Positions 54,150 through 54,986 of a DNA stretch of 54,986 nt are shown one piece after another. This DNA comes from Pseudomonadota bacterium (GTDB taxonomy: Bacteria > Pseudomonadota > Gammaproteobacteria > Acidiferrobacterales > Acidiferrobacteraceae), in contig JAJYDT010000009.1 in the NCBI GenBank assembly GCA_021777335.1, positions 1 to 54,986 of the forward strand. Reading direction: 5' to 3'. The position numbers were made by a program, and so were the translations under genes. Each line of letters opens with the position of its first letter. Within the stretch, counting starts at the first letter, position 1. The notes under the pieces are model-generated. The model made no database searches and had not been told where the DNA came from. It saw only the letters and a list, made by a program, of their open reading frames with translations.

Positions 54150-54986
54150 CAACGCTTTCCTGGTGTGATGCCGGCCTTCATTCAGCGACTTGGCACCAAG
54201 CGATGGATCACCACGCCTTTCGCTGCGCCCGCCACGGCGCAGCCTCCCTGAGATTTCACCGGTATTGGCCAACAGCGAGTATCGGTACTCACGATGATCC
54301 CGCGATCGCGGTCCGGGCCAACTATTGTGAGCGCCACCTTATCCCCATAATACGCCGCCTCACCGGCGGCGAGGTCACGTACCTTGATCCCGGAACCCTA
54401 TGCTTCAGTCTGGCGTTCCGGATCCCTGGCATGTGGAGGAAGAAGGATCTTCGCTGGCTCATGGCACGCCTCGCCGGGGCCGTCGCGGCATCTCTGCATA
54501 CTGTCGGCATCGATGCCAGCTTCCGGGAACCTAATGAAATTGAACTGTCAGAGCGCAGGCTCGGAGCAGTATTCATAGCGGCCGAGGGGCATGCCGTCCT
54601 CTGTCAGGGGTATCTCCTCACCCGGATCGATATTGAAACTCTGCTGAAAGTCGTACGTGCACCGCTTGAGAAGCTGTCGCCCGAGGGCGTGCAAAACGCA
54701 CGCGAGCGGTTCATCACGCTTGATGATTACCGCCCAGAGCTCTCGGTCAGAAGGCTGAAAAACGCTATTAGCGCAGGCGTTGCGCGGACTCTCGGCGCAC
54801 GACTGGGGGCTCCGGATCTAGCCGCCTCCCGAGTCAAGCCGCGACTAGGAGGCAAGTGCCACACGCCATCACCCGGGACTTTCAGGGCGACCCTCCCGAC
54901 AAGCAACGCCGTACTGAGGGTTTCGCTCGAGACGGATAATGCGGGGACCATCACGGCTGCGTCGTTTTCAGGCACATTGCAGTGCC
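54146..54986 (+). CDS. Lipoate-protein ligase A-like protein, cut by the window end
   Basis: Open from ATG 54146 (ATGA overlap with ubiV) to the last base, at least 280 residues, no stop reached. The biotin/lipoate ligase fold is recognisable: RRLTGGEVTYLDPGTLCFSLAF (70-91) stands for the RRxSGGGAVYHDxGNL motif, and GYLLTRIDIETLLKVV for the HGTLL segment. After about residue 230 an LplA-like C-terminal domain (TDNAGTITAASFSGT) begins. Lipoate ligases attach lipoate to carrier proteins. The usual catalytic lysine (GRK-I/V-SG) appears as ERRLGA at 136-141, with arginine instead. The N-D-L metal/substrate motif is NEI. The activity is therefore uncertain. Confidence 0.75.
   Translation, partial: MTTLSWCDAGLHSATWHQAMDHHAFRCARHGAASLRFHRYWPTASIGTHDDPAIAVRANYCERHLIPIIRRLTGGEVTYLDPGTLCFSLAFRIPGMWRKKDLRWLMARLAGAVAASLHTVGIDASFREPNEIELSERRLGAVFIAAEGHAVLCQGYLLTRIDIETLLKVVRAPLEKLSPEGVQNARERFITLDDYRPELSVRRLKNAISAGVARTLGARLGAPDLAASRVKPRLGGKCHTPSPGTFRATLPTSNAVLRVSLETDNAGTITAASFSGTLQC

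Noticed and set aside
1-54986. CRISPR array to accompany the Cas6-like gene
   Set aside because: No regularly spaced repeat of 25-40 bases was seen anywhere in the window.

Overview
The window is about 55 kb of a bacterial chromosome of fairly high G+C content. Two housekeeping runs point to the Gammaproteobacteria: nadB divergent from rpoE-rseA-rseB-degP, followed by lepA-lepB-DUF4845-rnc-era-recO-pdxJ-acpS. A DsrC/TusE-family protein, a pair of YeeE/YedE-type sulfur transport proteins, a DoxX/DoxD-like membrane protein, NDH-2 and a lipoate-ligase-like gene suggest a chemolithotrophic sulfur oxidiser. An Acidiferrobacter-like organism is possible, but that is inference from gene content, not a search result.

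Layout. 1-3.2 kb: an unusual cluster of a TauD/TfdA-like oxygenase, a helical-repeat protein, a Cas6/Cmx6-like RAMP protein with no CRISPR array, and a DsrC-like protein with no cysteine at all, then a DUF4282 membrane protein. 3.3-6.6 kb: a PAS-GGDEF-EAL signalling protein and a DUF2784 membrane protein. 6.6-12.1 kb: nadB and the sigma-E envelope-stress operon, closed by a strong terminator. 12.1-18.6 kb: a tightly overlapping housekeeping operon. 18.6-26.6 kb: yggX, an A-type Fe-S carrier coupled to an orphan ATP-grasp enzyme, DUF1269 and AI-2E-family membrane proteins, a two-gene YeeE/YedE transporter with an ankyrin protein, an unrecognised HExxE protein, and a Kch-like potassium channel.

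26.7-35.8 kb: a kdp potassium-uptake locus on the minus strand with unusual regulation. KdpD is reduced to its N-terminal KdpD/Usp part. A separate PAS histidine kinase follows. The response regulator is an NtrC-type sigma-54 activator without a DNA-binding domain instead of an OmpR-type KdpE. A near-perfect -24/-12 (sigma-54) promoter and an upstream palindrome lie before the operon, whose first gene is a 35-residue membrane peptide overlapping kdpF.

36-45 kb: NDH-2, then a likely sugar-oxidation set (GH15 glycosidase, SDR glucose 1-dehydrogenase-like protein, GMC oxidoreductase, MFS carrier, duplicated DoxX-like protein, small outer-membrane barrel). 45.5-50.5 kb: amt, a small membrane protein, uup, yajD and a methyltransferase. 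50.5-51.3 kb looks like gene debris. 51.3-55 kb: a YhcC-type radical SAM protein, ubiU and ubiV (oxygen-independent ubiquinone synthesis), and a lipoate-ligase-like gene cut by the window end.

No rRNA, tRNA, CRISPR array or intact insertion sequence was recognised. Start sites were often moved inward from the longest frame, where a Shine-Dalgarno sequence, family N-terminus or stop/start overlap supported it.
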